From NCBI GenBank assembly GCA_040954595.2, contig CM082576.2, forward strand, positions 16,678,001-16,742,000: a stretch of 64,000 nucleotides of DNA. Direction: 5' to 3'. The stretch comes from Balanoglossus misakiensis. Lineage: Eukaryota; Hemichordata. This document shows positions 10,933 through 21,900 of the stretch, piece by piece; the stretch's first letter is position 1, and each line of letters starts with the position of its first letter. The notes under the pieces were generated by a model. The model was not told the origin of the DNA. It saw only the letters and a program-made list of their open reading frames with translations, and ran no database searches. Both the position numbers and the translations under genes were made by a program.

Positions 10933-11445
10933 AGACACATGAAATTGGTCATCTTGGTACTTCAACAGCCAATTTTGTGTTTAAAAAACTCAGTGATGTG
11001 CTCACCATAAGTCTGTGCCAAACACTGTTGTCGGTAATGTTTACTAATGGATATTAGTGAAAATATTCAAATATCAATAATTTGCAGGTAATGTAATATT
11101 TATAAACCAATCAATATTTATAACCGAAGGTTATAGTAATGTGTTCTCCTTGCTAGGGACACTTGCTGGTAAAATGCGAAAAGTAAGACACATGAAATTG
11201 GTCATCTTGGTACTTCAACAGCCAATTTTGTTTTTTTAAAACTCAGTGATGTGCTCACCAGATGTCTGTGCCAAACGCTCTGTTATCGGTGATGTTTATG
11301 AATATTAGTGAAAATATTTCACTAATTTCACTAAAATATATCAATAACTTGCGGGTAATGTAATTTTTATAAACCAATCACTATTTATAACCCAAGGTTA
11401 TGGTAATGTGTTCTCCTTGCTAAGGACACTTGCTGGTAAAATGCG
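10933..11445 (-). repeat. Tandem duplication of receptor copy A promoter/5' leader (253-bp unit)
   Basis: The segment 10933-11185, which covers the start-codon region and about 230 bases upstream, is repeated at 11186-11445 with moderate divergence. Both units contain the GGTCATCTTGG start-codon context (the upstream one is followed by a few codons only) and a TTTATAAA-type TATA motif (about 11097-11104 in the first unit). The inverted arm with copy B has one unit only, so the duplication arose after the arms separated, or was lost there. Confidence 0.75.
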
Positions 11446-12029
11446 AAAAGGCTTCATTTGTTGCATAATGTGTGACCAGTGAATGGATATATAGACGCTG
11501 GTAAGAAATAAGCGTAGTAGACTGAGCTTTTGGTAAATTCAAGTAGCTTTCCAGATAGCTTGTTTCATTTGTTTGAGTCTGTGAGATGTTGCTACAGTTT
11601 AATATCGTTATCAACTAACGATAATTAACAAGTCGGTATTTCCGTATTTTAGCAATTGTTTTAAGACTCTCCATTTCAAGGCGGCCATGGGAACGAATCT
11701 TGATAACATAATACGGCCCTCGCACCACGAAACGCCGAATCGGGCCTTCGGCCCTTGCACGAAACGCCGAATCGATACACATTAGGCGCGAGGGACTGTC
11801 GACAGTCTAGGTGGCAGTAGTGGTTGAAATTGGTAGAAATGTTCCCATTTCGTTTGCATTTTAGTTCACACACGTGAGTTAATGTCATACCGATTTCTGT
11901 CTGTGTGTCCCTGTGTGTCACTTTTACATTTCAACTTGTTACCTAATCTCGCGGGTTATTTTCTTTCAAGGGAATAAAAGAGTTGAATTCGAACCAGTGT
12001 ATAGGTTCTTTTATCAGATATTCACTGGA

Positions 12030-12430
12030 AGTAGGCTTTTCCTGGGTTCCGTTCAAACCAGTTACTACTTCTTTTTCTGATGCCGTTTGTCTCGTGTAAA
12101 TCCCTCGCTTTGGTGAAGCGAACATCTACTGCAATTTCTCTATTGCATACTTTTGCCGAAAACTTGGATGCATGAAAGTAAACCTAATTTCTGTTTCTCA
12201 ATCAACTTTAAAGTTGCCGATGTAAAGAAGCTGAAGGCCTATCACGTTTGTGATATCACAAATGTACTAGAAAATCACAATAAAACAAAAAAGTTATTTA
12301 TTGGCAAATATTTTGTTTGCAATAGCTCCTTTCTACTTTCCCATGATGGGTCTACAATAGACATCAAATATTTACAGAATTTTATTTCAGAGATTGGCGA
12401 TAGAAGACCAATAGGACCTTATGACAGCTA
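12030..12430 (+). pseudogene. Relic of the last exon and 3' UTR of the secreted-protein gene
   Basis: Bases 12040-12430 resemble 14120-14500, the last exon and 3' UTR of the complete gene next door. WVPFKP, the IPRFGE block and the AATAAA-like signal (about 12279) are recognisable, but a TAA stop and small changes break the frame. No upstream exons are present, because the similarity begins at the inner edge of the inverted arm. Confidence 0.65.
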
Positions 12431-12839
12431 ACTGTATACTTTGCATGAGCATGCGCTGTGAAATATCAATGGTGTAAAATGGATCGGATACGTAATATAG
12501 GCCTACATGTAGTTTCTAAACTACAATTTACAATTACGCTTGAATTGCCAAATTGTTCTCCAACATTTAGGCCGAGTCAAACAAAAACCCGACACAATTG
12601 GAACTATTTTGGGATAATTGCGTACCGCTAAAATGTGTACAAAACTATTAATTATGTTGTACTTTTGGAGAATGTGCTATTATCCCAAAATAGTTCCAAT
12701 CGTGTTCCATATAATTTTAGAAAAATGACCCCTCCAAGCACCACAGGAGTAAATTTACAAAGAGCTGCGCATGTTAGCAGCTCTTACAGATGTTTAAATA
12801 CTCTACATGTATATCGCAGTCGTTCCTGAGATGAACATT

Positions 12840-14234
12840 ATGGTAAGTGCAAATTTTCACCTGAAACACAATGCATGTTTCTTGTCAAATCAAATTGTGC
12901 CTAACTAGGTTGTTATGTATGACTTTATGACAACTGTCATCTTCAGCATGATGCTTTTTGTCGTTTGTGGATGGGAATTATTAATGGATATGGGATAATC
13001 GACTTAAATTAAAATACCATGGATTACAGGAAATTTGGGTGAACGTTTCTTGTATTGCTGTATATCGATATTAAATCACGTGGAATACCAATCTTTAAGA
13101 GTAAGAACCTGATATTTAATACGAAATTGTCAAAGGAGACGAAATGCGTACGCATGACACCCACATTCCAATATGGCGGACACGAATGTAAAGTTGACGG
13201 CTGTATTCTATCTAGACACTTCCACGATTGCTAGTCGCGGCGATAGCTGTGTTACTGTCGATGCATTCCAGTAGCGCCCTGCTGAAAAGAGGACTTGGCG
13301 TCAATGATGATCTCCCGTGTGATCAATGCAAGATTGACTATAACGGAGATGACGGAGTGTATTATATAGACTGTGATAAATCAACCCAGTGTTCATCGGA
13401 GATGGTGGCCAAAGTGAATGACGCTAAGAACGGGCTCGTACAGGAAACAAATCGGACCTCGGCTTCGGTCGCTTTCGATTTCAAGGGTGACACTCGCCAT
13501 TTGGCCGTTATTTTATTAGCTGGCCAGCACTTCTCTGGAGACATCGATCTGGTAAGTCTGTCAGCTTTGAATCAGCCAAAACTGATGATCAAACAGTCTG
13601 GAATTCATCTATACATACTGTGCACATTATGGAAGACAGTTCTGTACCAAAATATCACCAATGTCCATGTCTCAGCACATATTCATATTAAAAGTGGCGT
13701 TTCTGCCTAAATCATGTACACAGTTTTGTAGAAAAAACGGCATTCTCGGTATAAGAGCCAAATTTGTAATAAAGATAATCTCACGGTTCATTCTATTGAA
13801 TATAGGGTCCTGGGGACGGCAATGCGTTGATTTCCAGCTGTCAACATTGCAATGGGATAGAGTACGCAAACGGAATTGGTCTTTGGCACTGTAAGGTATG
13901 TACATTTGGGACCATGTGTGGCTTCTAATGTTTTTTTTATTTGTTTGGACCGTTGGCCGAAACATATAGACAAGAGGTGGTATCGGGCGACTCGGAAGCA
14001 ACACAATATTGGCATGGCCTGTGTCTACATAATCATTACATAATGTTCCTGGAGAGTGGCAATTGTCTTGTTTTGTTTTATTTTCAGGAATCAGAATGTC
14101 ACGACGCATTCTCGGGTCCCTTCTCCTGGGTTCCATTCAAACCGAATACCACTTCCATTCCTAGTGACGGCTGTCTCCAGGATATCCCACGCTTTGGTGA
14201 AGTCTACTTCTACTGCAGTTTCGCAAAGGCCTAA
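12840..14234 (+). CDS. Small secreted cysteine-rich protein, 4 exons, 191 aa, unknown family
   Basis: I assembled this from splice signals. Exon 1 ends with the start codon itself (ATG 12840-12842, then GTAAGT). Exon 2 is 13216-13551 (after TCTAG, before GTAAGT), exon 3 is 13806-13895 (after TATAG, before GTATGT) and exon 4 is 14088-14234 (after TTTTCAG, ending in TAA). All introns are in phase 0 and the sum is 192 codons with stop. The protein begins with a clear signal peptide (MTLPRLLVAAIAVLLS). Two segments share a cysteine pattern: DLPCDQCKIDYNGDDGVYYI ending in DC (exon 2), and SCQHCNGIEYANGIGLWHC (exon 3). Exon 4 adds ECHDAFSGPFSWVPFKP and FGEVYFYCSF. An AATAAA lies 118 bases after the stop. 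Exon 1 and the signal peptide are conserved in a broken copy at 15601. I recognise no family. Export from the cell is inferred; function is unknown. Confidence 0.68.
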
Positions 14235-15600
14235 GTTTGACCCCAAAAAGGAGGCATGAAAATTATCACAATTTCTGTCAGCCAATCGTCTTCAAGGGTG
14301 CTTATTTGAACAAACTGTACCAGGTTTCACTAAAAAGTACTAGAAAACCCCAATAAAGCCAAAGAAGAAGTTATCTCTCGGCAAATATTTTGTGTGCAAT
14401 GTTTTCTTTGTACTTTCCCATGATGTCACTGCCACAGACATCGAATATTTACAGAATTCTATTGCAGAGATGGGAAATAGAACACCAATATCCGAGAAAG
14501 TGAGCGAGATAAAAAAAAAAGTGTAAACAATCATTGTGCGGTCACTTGGGCAGCACGTGAGACGTTTCGTCATCAACCATGGTAACTGTAAGAAGCCTAG
14601 GGTAACGAAGACACGCTCACATAGTTAGGGTTTGTCAATTTGCGACAACAATGCGAAAAAATGTATTCATATTTTGTGAATTACCCATAAAAATAACATT
14701 TTCAAATCGTCATTCGCAAACGGCAAGCTCAGACCTATAATGGAAATGTACATCTTCAGAAGAGAATTCCTCAAAAAACCTCATTCTGGCCGATGCTTTT
14801 AAACTTTGAACTCATTTTTCTAGCTGTCCACCACTCTATGTTCCAGTATATAGCCTATCGTTGTTGTATAGATGTGCACTTATACAGTATTATAACTTTT
14901 CTCGTGGTTATTGGTGATGACCCACCACCCACATTGGTAGCTTGCTTTACACATTGACGATTACGCGATCTATCATAAACAAAGCAAGCATATTTTAAAA
15001 TTTGTTTAGTTATTTTGATGAAATGCAGGCATGTAAATTGTCATGCGCTCCTTTGGTTTCAAGAATCACAGAATAATTAAACTGTACTAATATTCGCAGG
15101 AATGTATATGAAAATCATCATAAACCATGTAGTTTTGCCCAGGCAACATATGTTTCAACTTTATTATTTATACTGTTTGATTTTCTCTTTTAGTGATGCA
15201 GTAATTACTTTTTCGCGAATAATCGAACACCAAAATTATTTTCCTGAAATACATTCCAATTGTGTTTGCCGCGTTCATACAGACCAACCAGTATTTACAA
15301 ACTTTTTTGTACAAAAACGCGTGAATTGATAAATTGCTGGGTCAACCAAAAGGCTTAACCCACAATTATAGTACAACTGACCCGTCCACGTGACGCTTTG
15401 GCAAATTTATAAAGAGCTGCATATGCGAGTCGCTCCAACATATTATGACTCTACCACGACCTCACGGAAAGAGTTTGTGTAAAAATAATTTGGTTGTACC
15501 TGATTAAAATATGTTTTACTTTTATAATAATAAGGTTCCGACGCACGTTGTTTCAAGAAAGCGAGGCTTATAGTGTACAGTCGTTCCCGATCTGAACAAT

Positions 15601-15990
15601 ATGGTGAGTGTATACATGTATTTTCAACAGACATATAATACATATTTATCTTCAGACCAAACAAGTTGTTATGGTTTACTTCACGATGACGTCATCTTCA
15701 ATGTGATACGTGTGTGGATGGGGATGTTTGTGGTTAGAGCTATAATGGACATAAATAATCATCTGGACTGCAGAAATATCGATAGAATGTTTTTTTTCGC
15801 TTTCTGTCCAGCATAAAATACATGCAATACCAATCTTTGAGTCTGATATTTAATACGAAACTGTCAAAAGGAGAAGTGAATACGCCTAATAAACTGTTCC
15901 CAACATTGGTGAGATGAATGTAAAGACGTGTGTTTTCTATCTAGAGTCTTCCACGGTTGCTAGTCGCAGCAATAGCTGTGTTTCTGGTCC
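15601..15990 (+). pseudogene. 5' fragment of a second copy of the secreted cysteine-rich protein gene
   Basis: This matches the upstream region, exon 1, intron 1 and start of exon 2 of the gene at 12840-14234. Again the ATG (15601-15603) is the last codon of exon 1, followed by GTGAGT. Exon 2 begins at 15945 after CTATCTAG and encodes SLPRLLVAAIAVFLV, a signal peptide. Similarity stops at about 15990, where unrelated sequence with zinc-finger coding on the opposite strand begins. Exons 3 and 4 were not found downstream. Confidence 0.65.
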
Positions 15991-16006
15991 ACGACTTTTG
16001 CCCTTT

Positions 16007-16398
16007 TCATATACAGTGTACGAGGCCTCCTCCCGGATCGGTCACCCTCAAACTCTTCCACACCAGTGCAGAATTCTCCGGCGCTGTTGCTCCCTTTATC
16101 TCTTTCCCCTTCTTAGACTTCTTGAACGGCCTCTTGGGATGCATTCTTCTTCTGTGCAATAGGAGATCCTCTTTCCTAACAAAGCCCAACCGGTTGCACT
16201 GATGGCAGTGGTAGATGTGGCGGTTTGCATGCAACAAGCGTACATGTAGGCTATGTGGCTTCTGTAAGCTGAGCTGGTACAGAAATATCGCTGGCACACA
16301 GCACATCCGTAGATGGTTGTCTTTTTCTTCATGGGGGGAGAAACAACTACCAGGAAGCGGTGTCTGCTCTGCTTGGGAGGACAACTAGACTCTCTCAC
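16007..16398 (-). pseudogene. Degenerate C2H2 zinc-finger gene fragment
   Basis: Two overlapping minus-strand frames each hold one finger-like unit: YGCAVCQRYFCTSSAYRSH in one frame and YHCHQCNRLGFVRKEDLLLH (followed by RRRMH and a basic stretch) in the other. A frame change near 16250 separates them. C-x2-C spacing and the H...H ends fit C2H2 fingers, but no full-length frame or splice structure was found. It abuts the truncated secreted-protein copy and probably marks a rearrangement junction. Confidence 0.5.
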
Positions 16399-16599
16399 AT
16401 CCCCTCTCGTCGTCCATGCAGGCCTATGGACTAATTGCGTGTGTGCCTAGCGAGAGGTTCGCTACACAACACCACACGGTGCTTCTCCCTTGCCAAACGG
16501 TTGAGGGCGCGTCAGTGAAGAGCCTTGTTGTAGAGAACCGTGGGATGTGAGGGAGTCTAGAGGACAACTTGCATGTGTTGTCAGGCAATGTCAGGAATG

Positions 16600-16800
16600 G
16601 TTTATGTTATTTAAAGCACAGGGGGCTCTCCCTCCGCGATTTTATTTTTTGTTTGTTTGCTTTTTGTTATTGATTGGCATAATAAATAAATATAGTCACG
16701 TCTGTTTGTTGACATGTTAGGTATATTCAACGGTTCGGGTTAGGGTGTATTAAACGGTCAGACTAAGCGTTGGCATTCTTTCGATCCACGGCACTCCCAA
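16600..16800. repeat. Dispersed repeat (CAGGGGGCTCTCCCTCCGCG family), copy 1
   Basis: Shares about 190 bases with 25503-25680, and in part with 25680-25812. The shared blocks are CAGGGGGCTCTCCCTCCGCG, GATTGGCATAATAAATAAAT and a GGTTAGGGTGTATTAAACGG-like block. No coding potential was seen. Confidence 0.75.
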
Positions 16801-17329
16801 GCCACAAGAAGAAGAGACAAGGGTGGCAACTAGCCCGTTTCCGGGTCTCCAGCACCGTATTTTCAAGTCCAGAATAACACAACAAATAAATTGCAAAAAA
16901 CTAAAAAGGTGCGTGTAGGTTTGAAACCTACACACGCTTGTAGATATCGGCCACAGTACAAGTTAAGTTGTGCAACCTCCTCTGCCGCAGCAGGATGCTC
17001 TGCAGATCCGTTCTCAGTCTGTCGCGCAACAACTTGTCGTGGTATTCCTTCTCCTTGCAGCTGTGAGTTGCCGTGTAAATCTTTCCTTCATTCTGAGTAC
17101 GTGTGGTGGGTCCGAGTCATAAGCTTCCATGGCATTGCGTCAGTTCCATAGAGTCCATTCAAATGAATATACGCACCTGTATGGACATATTGGGTTTACA
17201 CGACCAAACCATGTCACTACTGAACATTTTTGACACGACAGCGAACACCTGCCGCTTTTCTCAGTCAAAGCTCACGGAGGCGCTTTACACGAAAACTGAC
17301 ATCGATTTTGGACTTCAGCAGTCGGAGTG
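16801..17329. other. Spacer without a recognisable gene
   Basis: Between the dispersed repeat and the right inverted arm. Short open frames exist (for example 17103-17330), but none has a signal peptide, domain or convincing splice context. I see nothing functional in it. Confidence 0.5.
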
Positions 17330-18051
17330 AAGCCTACTTGCAGTGAATATCTGATAAAAGAACCTACACTGGATCGAATTCGGCTCTTTTATCCCCTTGA
17401 AAGAAAATAACCTGCGAGATTAGGTAACACGTTGAAATGTAAAAATGTAAAAGGGACACACAGACAGATATCGGTATGACATTAGCTCACGTGTGAGAAC
17501 TAAAATGCAAACGAAATGGGAACATTTCTACCAATTTCTACCACTACTGCCACCCTGTATTCAAGGACGTATGCGCAAATAAAACTCACCTTTGTAACTA
17601 ATTGCCATTCTTGGACTTGGTAAGTTTATGTAATTCTCCAGGGTCCACTGTCGACGTTCCTTGTCATTAGATTAATCAAGGTTAATTTTCATAATTGCAA
17701 GCTTCAGTAATTATTATGTTATCAAGATTCGTTCCCTAACTATAGCCCCCTTGAAATGGAGAGTCTTAAAACAATTGCTAAACACGGAAATACCGACTTG
17801 TTAATTATCGTTAGTTGATAACGATAACTGTGGCAACATCTTACAGACTCAAACAAATGAAACAAGCTATCTGGAAAGCAACTTCAATTTACCAAAAGCT
17901 CAGTCTACTACGCTTATTTCTTACCAGCGTCTATATATCCATTCACTGGTTACACATTATGCAACAAATGAAGCCTTTTCGCATTTTACCAGCAAGTGTC
18001 AAAAGCAAGGAGAACACATTACCATAACCTTGGGTTATAAATAGTGATTGG

Positions 18052-18854
18052 TTAAGATGGGTCCCTAGGATCTTTTTGCTCGTTGCTATGGGCCTTTATA
18101 GGACACTACACTCAATTTTGATCGAAACCGTTATGAACGTCCGACAAGGGGCTTGTAACTAGTTAAAAATACACACGATTGTGTGCACACCCCCTGTCTG
18201 AGTATGTTTACGGCAGCTACCGCCCGGCCATAGGCCGCCACGCTAATACGGCAAAGCAGCGGTCAGCGATAGCGTGCGCGTCCTGTAACCACAGTAACTG
18301 GATCGAACGCTAAAAATCCAATGTTTTGTACACAGAGATTTTGTACCGTTCACGAAAATCCCTAAGGCTTTTTTCACAGGCGACGTAGGCCAGCCAAATT
18401 TGACCTGCTTGTTGAGAACGCACTTCCGCATAGTGTGACGGATCGTTTTTTCGGCTTTCGTCGTGCTAAGAAGCGATACCAGTGGAAGAGTGCGTCCAAA
18501 AACACCCAAAATCGATGACTTTTTCAGGTGTGGTACGGGTATGCTGAAATCGTAGGATACAACGATAATATTCGAAAACAAAATCCGTCACGATCTTCCC
18601 TGGTTCAAGCAACTAATGAATACGTATCAAGTTCGTTTTTGAGGTCACGGAATAAAAAGCCTTAGGCTTTTGAAATTTGACCTAACTAATTTGCATATCA
18701 ATGGCGTCAGGGGGCGCGCGCTCACAATCGTGCGTATTTTTAACTAGTTACCAGCCCCTTGTTAGACTCTGAAAACGGCTTAGTCCAAATCGGGGTGTAA
18801 TGTCCTATAAAGGCCCATAGCAACGGGCAAAAAGATCCTAGGGACCCATCTTAA
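18052..18854. mobile_element. TTAA-flanked foldback element with about 145-bp inverted repeats
   Basis: The left end TTAAGATGGGTCCCTAGGAT is mirrored by the right end, which finishes CCTAGGGACCCATCTTAA. The ends remain complementary for about 145 bases at roughly 80-85%. The TTAA on both sides fits a piggyBac-like target-site duplication, though the inner ends do not begin with the usual CCC. The centre has no transposase; the minus-strand open frame at 18243-18581 resembles nothing I know. The element is absent from receptor copy A, so it inserted after the duplication. It stops 2-3 bases before the TATA-like motif of receptor copy B. Confidence 0.75.
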
Positions 18855-18855
18855 C

Positions 18856-18867
18856 TTTATAAATATT
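18856..18867 (+). promoter_or_regulatory. Putative TATA box of receptor copy B
   Basis: TTTATAAATATT lies about 120 bases upstream of the ATG at 18984 and is conserved in the leader of copy A (about 11097-11104, minus strand). No transcription start data are available; this rests on the motif and its conservation between arms. Confidence 0.4.
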
Positions 18868-18983
18868 ACATTACCCGCAAATTTTCACTATGTAAACATT
18901 ACCGACAACAGTGTTTGGCACAGACTTATGGTGAGCACATCACTGAGTTTTTTAAACACAAAATTGGCTGTTGAAGTACCAAG

Positions 18984-21900
18984 ATGACCAATTTCATGTG
19001 TCTTAGACACGTGTTAATGGTCACACTTGCCGGTGTTTTCTTTCTACAAGAAAGCAAACCGACGACGACAACACACAAACGTATCTACAAACATGGAGAC
19101 ATTGTCATTGGAGGAATATTCCCATTTCATATGCAACTGCACCGAGACGACGGGAGTCTTCAATCCGGTCCCATCAGAGATGTATGTTCCAGGTTCTACC
19201 CACGCAGTTATCGCTTTGCGGAAGCCATGAAGTTCGCTGTGGAAGAAATCAACAACGATGCCAATTTTGTGCCTGGTCTCACCCTAGGATACGACATTCG
19301 GGATAGCTGTGATTCGGTGTCGCCAGCGGCTGAAGAGGTCATGGAACTCATCCAACCTGCAACTGGAGGCGAGTCCGTGAAAGCGGTAATTGGGGCGGCT
19401 CGATCATCGGTTTCTATGGCAGTGAGTGTTATGCTTGGTATATACAACATACCCATGATTAGCTATTCCTCGAGCAGTCCCCTACTGAGCGACACAATGC
19501 AGTACAGGTCCTTTCTGCGAACAATTCCAAGTGATGTGACCCAGTCGCTAGCCATGGTGGAACTGATTTCTCATTTTGGTTGGGAGTGGATAGCTGCGGT
19601 TGGCTCAGACGATGACTACGGTCGCCCGGGAATACAAGAAGTCGTCGATGGGGTCGAAGAACGCGGCGTCTGTGTGGCTTTTAGAGAACTCATCCCGATG
19701 AATAATAATGAAGCAAAAGTCAGGGAAGTAATCAACATGCTCCAGGAAGACGCGTCCATTAAGGTTGTAGCCACGTTCCTCGCACCAGAGGCAGCAACAG
19801 CGTTCCTTAAGGAAGCTTCGCGTCAAGCCATTACAGGTATAACTTCCATTTGGTCACCTTGGCTAAACTGAGAGGTGAATTCATGAAGACCACACTGCAG
19901 TTCCGTCGTGTGAGGTCGTTAAGTAGTCACTGCCCATCATTGCTGCGGGACAACGCTGATGTATTCAAAGCAGTGCTAGTGCAATTAAACATTTCGTATG
20001 TACCATTGGAAACCGGCCAAAAAGTCGTTGGTTATTAGGGGAGTTAGCGATAAGCAGACTCTAGGCCGCTTTTGTCGTTTTATAGAATTAGTGCAGTCCC
20101 CAAAGCAAATTGCATTAGTGTAATAATCCGCAAACTGCATTTGGTGTGGGTCTCCGCAGTTTTGGGTGGGTGATGACCCTTCACTGAGCTAGCACCACCT
20201 GACATCTGCGTCTCACATTTTATAGGGTCGACAAATTCTATCACTGACTCCACATAACATTCTATCAGCAATGATATTCAACTTCAGTTTATCTGCTTAT
20301 TTACAGACCGCATTTGGTTAGCAACTGAAACATGGTCCGATAACACTTATGTTGCCGATGGTGTGTACGATCTCATGGAGGGGACTATAGGTGTAGTTTT
20401 GCCCCATGGTCACATTCCAGGCTTCAGTGATTATTTGAAAAGTCTGTCACCATTCAAGGCCGAGCACAGGAATCCATTCCTTGAGAAGTTATGGCTGGAA
20501 GAATTTGGATGTGCGATGCCGATGCATAACACTAGCGGCGCTACGCAGGCAATGCATTATGCAAATGAGGGACTTGGTGTTTTCGTCAATTCAACCACTG
20601 AAACTGTGACAGAAAAAGTAACGGGTGAAGAAGACCCCGCGACGTCACACAACTCAGCGACAGTTGATTACAGATCCCCAAGTGAGTCTAATGGTCAAAC
20701 GTCCGAGTTAACGACAGTACCATTGGCCGAGGACAGTCTCCCAACATGCACCGATGATCACAGATTCAACGAAACAAGATCTTACAAAAGTGACAATTAC
20801 AGGGTGTCGTACAATGTGTACCTAGCTGTTTCCGCTATTGGCCATGCCATTGATAACATCATAAGATGTAGGGAACCACACGGTCTCCTAGAAAATGGAA
20901 CTTGCCCTGACGTCACAGACCTGCAACCATGGCAATTGTTGAAATATATCCAGGAGGTCAAGTTCAATGGAAGTGATGGGAAATACTACGACTTAAACAA
21001 CAACGAAGGGGGCAAAGGTCGATATGAAATTAACAACTGGAAAAATGCAACGACTGATGGTATTGACTTGGTCACTGTTGGTCTATTCGATGGTTCGGCT
21101 GAAGTAAACAAACTCAAGTTAACAAGCAATGCTATTCGGTGGCACAATGGTAGCAACCAGGTATGGATGTTATTAGATTGAATTGGTAGTAAAGCTTGCC
21201 AAATGCAAAAATATATCATTGATGATAGGAAACTGAATATTCAAACTGAAGTAATCAATATACCTTATGTCATTGACTTGGACAAGTACAGTGTCCAGGA
21301 TCCTTTCGGACATCTTCCCTCAAGAGAACACTAATCATATTCTGTCTGTAATAAATCGCTATATACTGGGGTTCAGAACACACTGGAAAGTCTCTTTCCA
21401 TAATTCCACTCATAAGCGCTGATGCAGCCTTTTTTCAAATCACAGGTACCAGTTTCAGTCTGCTCCGCCCCATGCCCTCTTGGAACACGGAAGGCAAATC
21501 AAGATGGCAGACCACTCTGTTGTTTTCAGTGCGTGCCGTGTGCAGAAGGGGAAATCAATGACATCACAGGTAATACTGAACACCTATTGCCTGGCCATGA
21601 GGGCCATAGCAGCCGTTTATTACACCCGATCGGGGCTGTGAGTTACCAGAATCATATGCCGAGGGAAATAGCATATGATTCTGGTAACTCACAGCCACGA
21701 GGGGGTAAAAACGGCTGCTATGGCCCGAATATAGGCCAGGCTATAGGTGTTTTATAATACACCTCATGCTAAAATCTTGCAATTTTCTCTTGAGGTTGGC
21801 AGACGACATCTTCAGCGGTGGCCATTTTGTCAGACGACGCGACGGTGGTCACGTGACAGGTTTATATTTTTTCTGCTATTTCCCTGCAGGGATTCATAGT

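Larger units (their letters stand above)
141..10952 (-). pseudogene. CaSR-like class C GPCR copy A, interrupted in exon 4 by LINE insertion
   Basis: This is an inverted paralogue of the intact receptor at 18984-24459. Exon 1 is 10952-10100 (853 nt), exon 2 is 9631-8778 (854 nt) and exon 3 is 8476-8353 (124 nt), the same lengths as in the intact copy and without stops. Exon 4 starts at 8158 and is cut at about 7629 in the extracellular loop between helices 4 and 5 (after PPIVERSN). It resumes at 723-141 with EISKTKTFVQ and ends in the same NDERTV tail. Between these parts lie 6.9 kb of LINE sequence flanked by a 4-base GTTA direct repeat. Apart from the insertion every reading frame is open, so inactivation looks recent. 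One notable substitution is DDVYGRPG instead of the conserved DDDYGRPG in the ligand-binding domain. Introns 1-3 are about 468, 301 and 194 bases; intron 3 is nine times shorter than in the other copy. Either a pseudogene or a polymorphic insertion allele. Confidence 0.88.
1..12040. repeat. Left arm of large inverted duplication (receptor copy A)
   Basis: This stretch matches the reverse complement of 17330-24600. The match covers the receptor exons and introns, about 1 kb of 5' flank (for example AAGCCTTTTCGCATTTTACC-type sequence at 11440-11460 against 17970-17990) and the 3' flank down to the first base of the window, so the arm probably continues to the left. Differences between arms are insertions: the LINE pair and a 253-base leader duplication here; a TTAA foldback element and intron-3 repeats in the other arm. 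Confidence 0.85.

Noticed and set aside
17815-18027. 70-codon plus-strand frame upstream of receptor copy B, with a counterpart near 11420-11614
   Set aside because: The counterpart frame in the other arm is only partly kept, with no initiator or splice logic; it lies in the shared 5' flank.
18243-18581. 112-codon minus-strand frame in the foldback element as a transposase
   Set aside because: No transposase motif was recognised and the length is far below that of autonomous elements.
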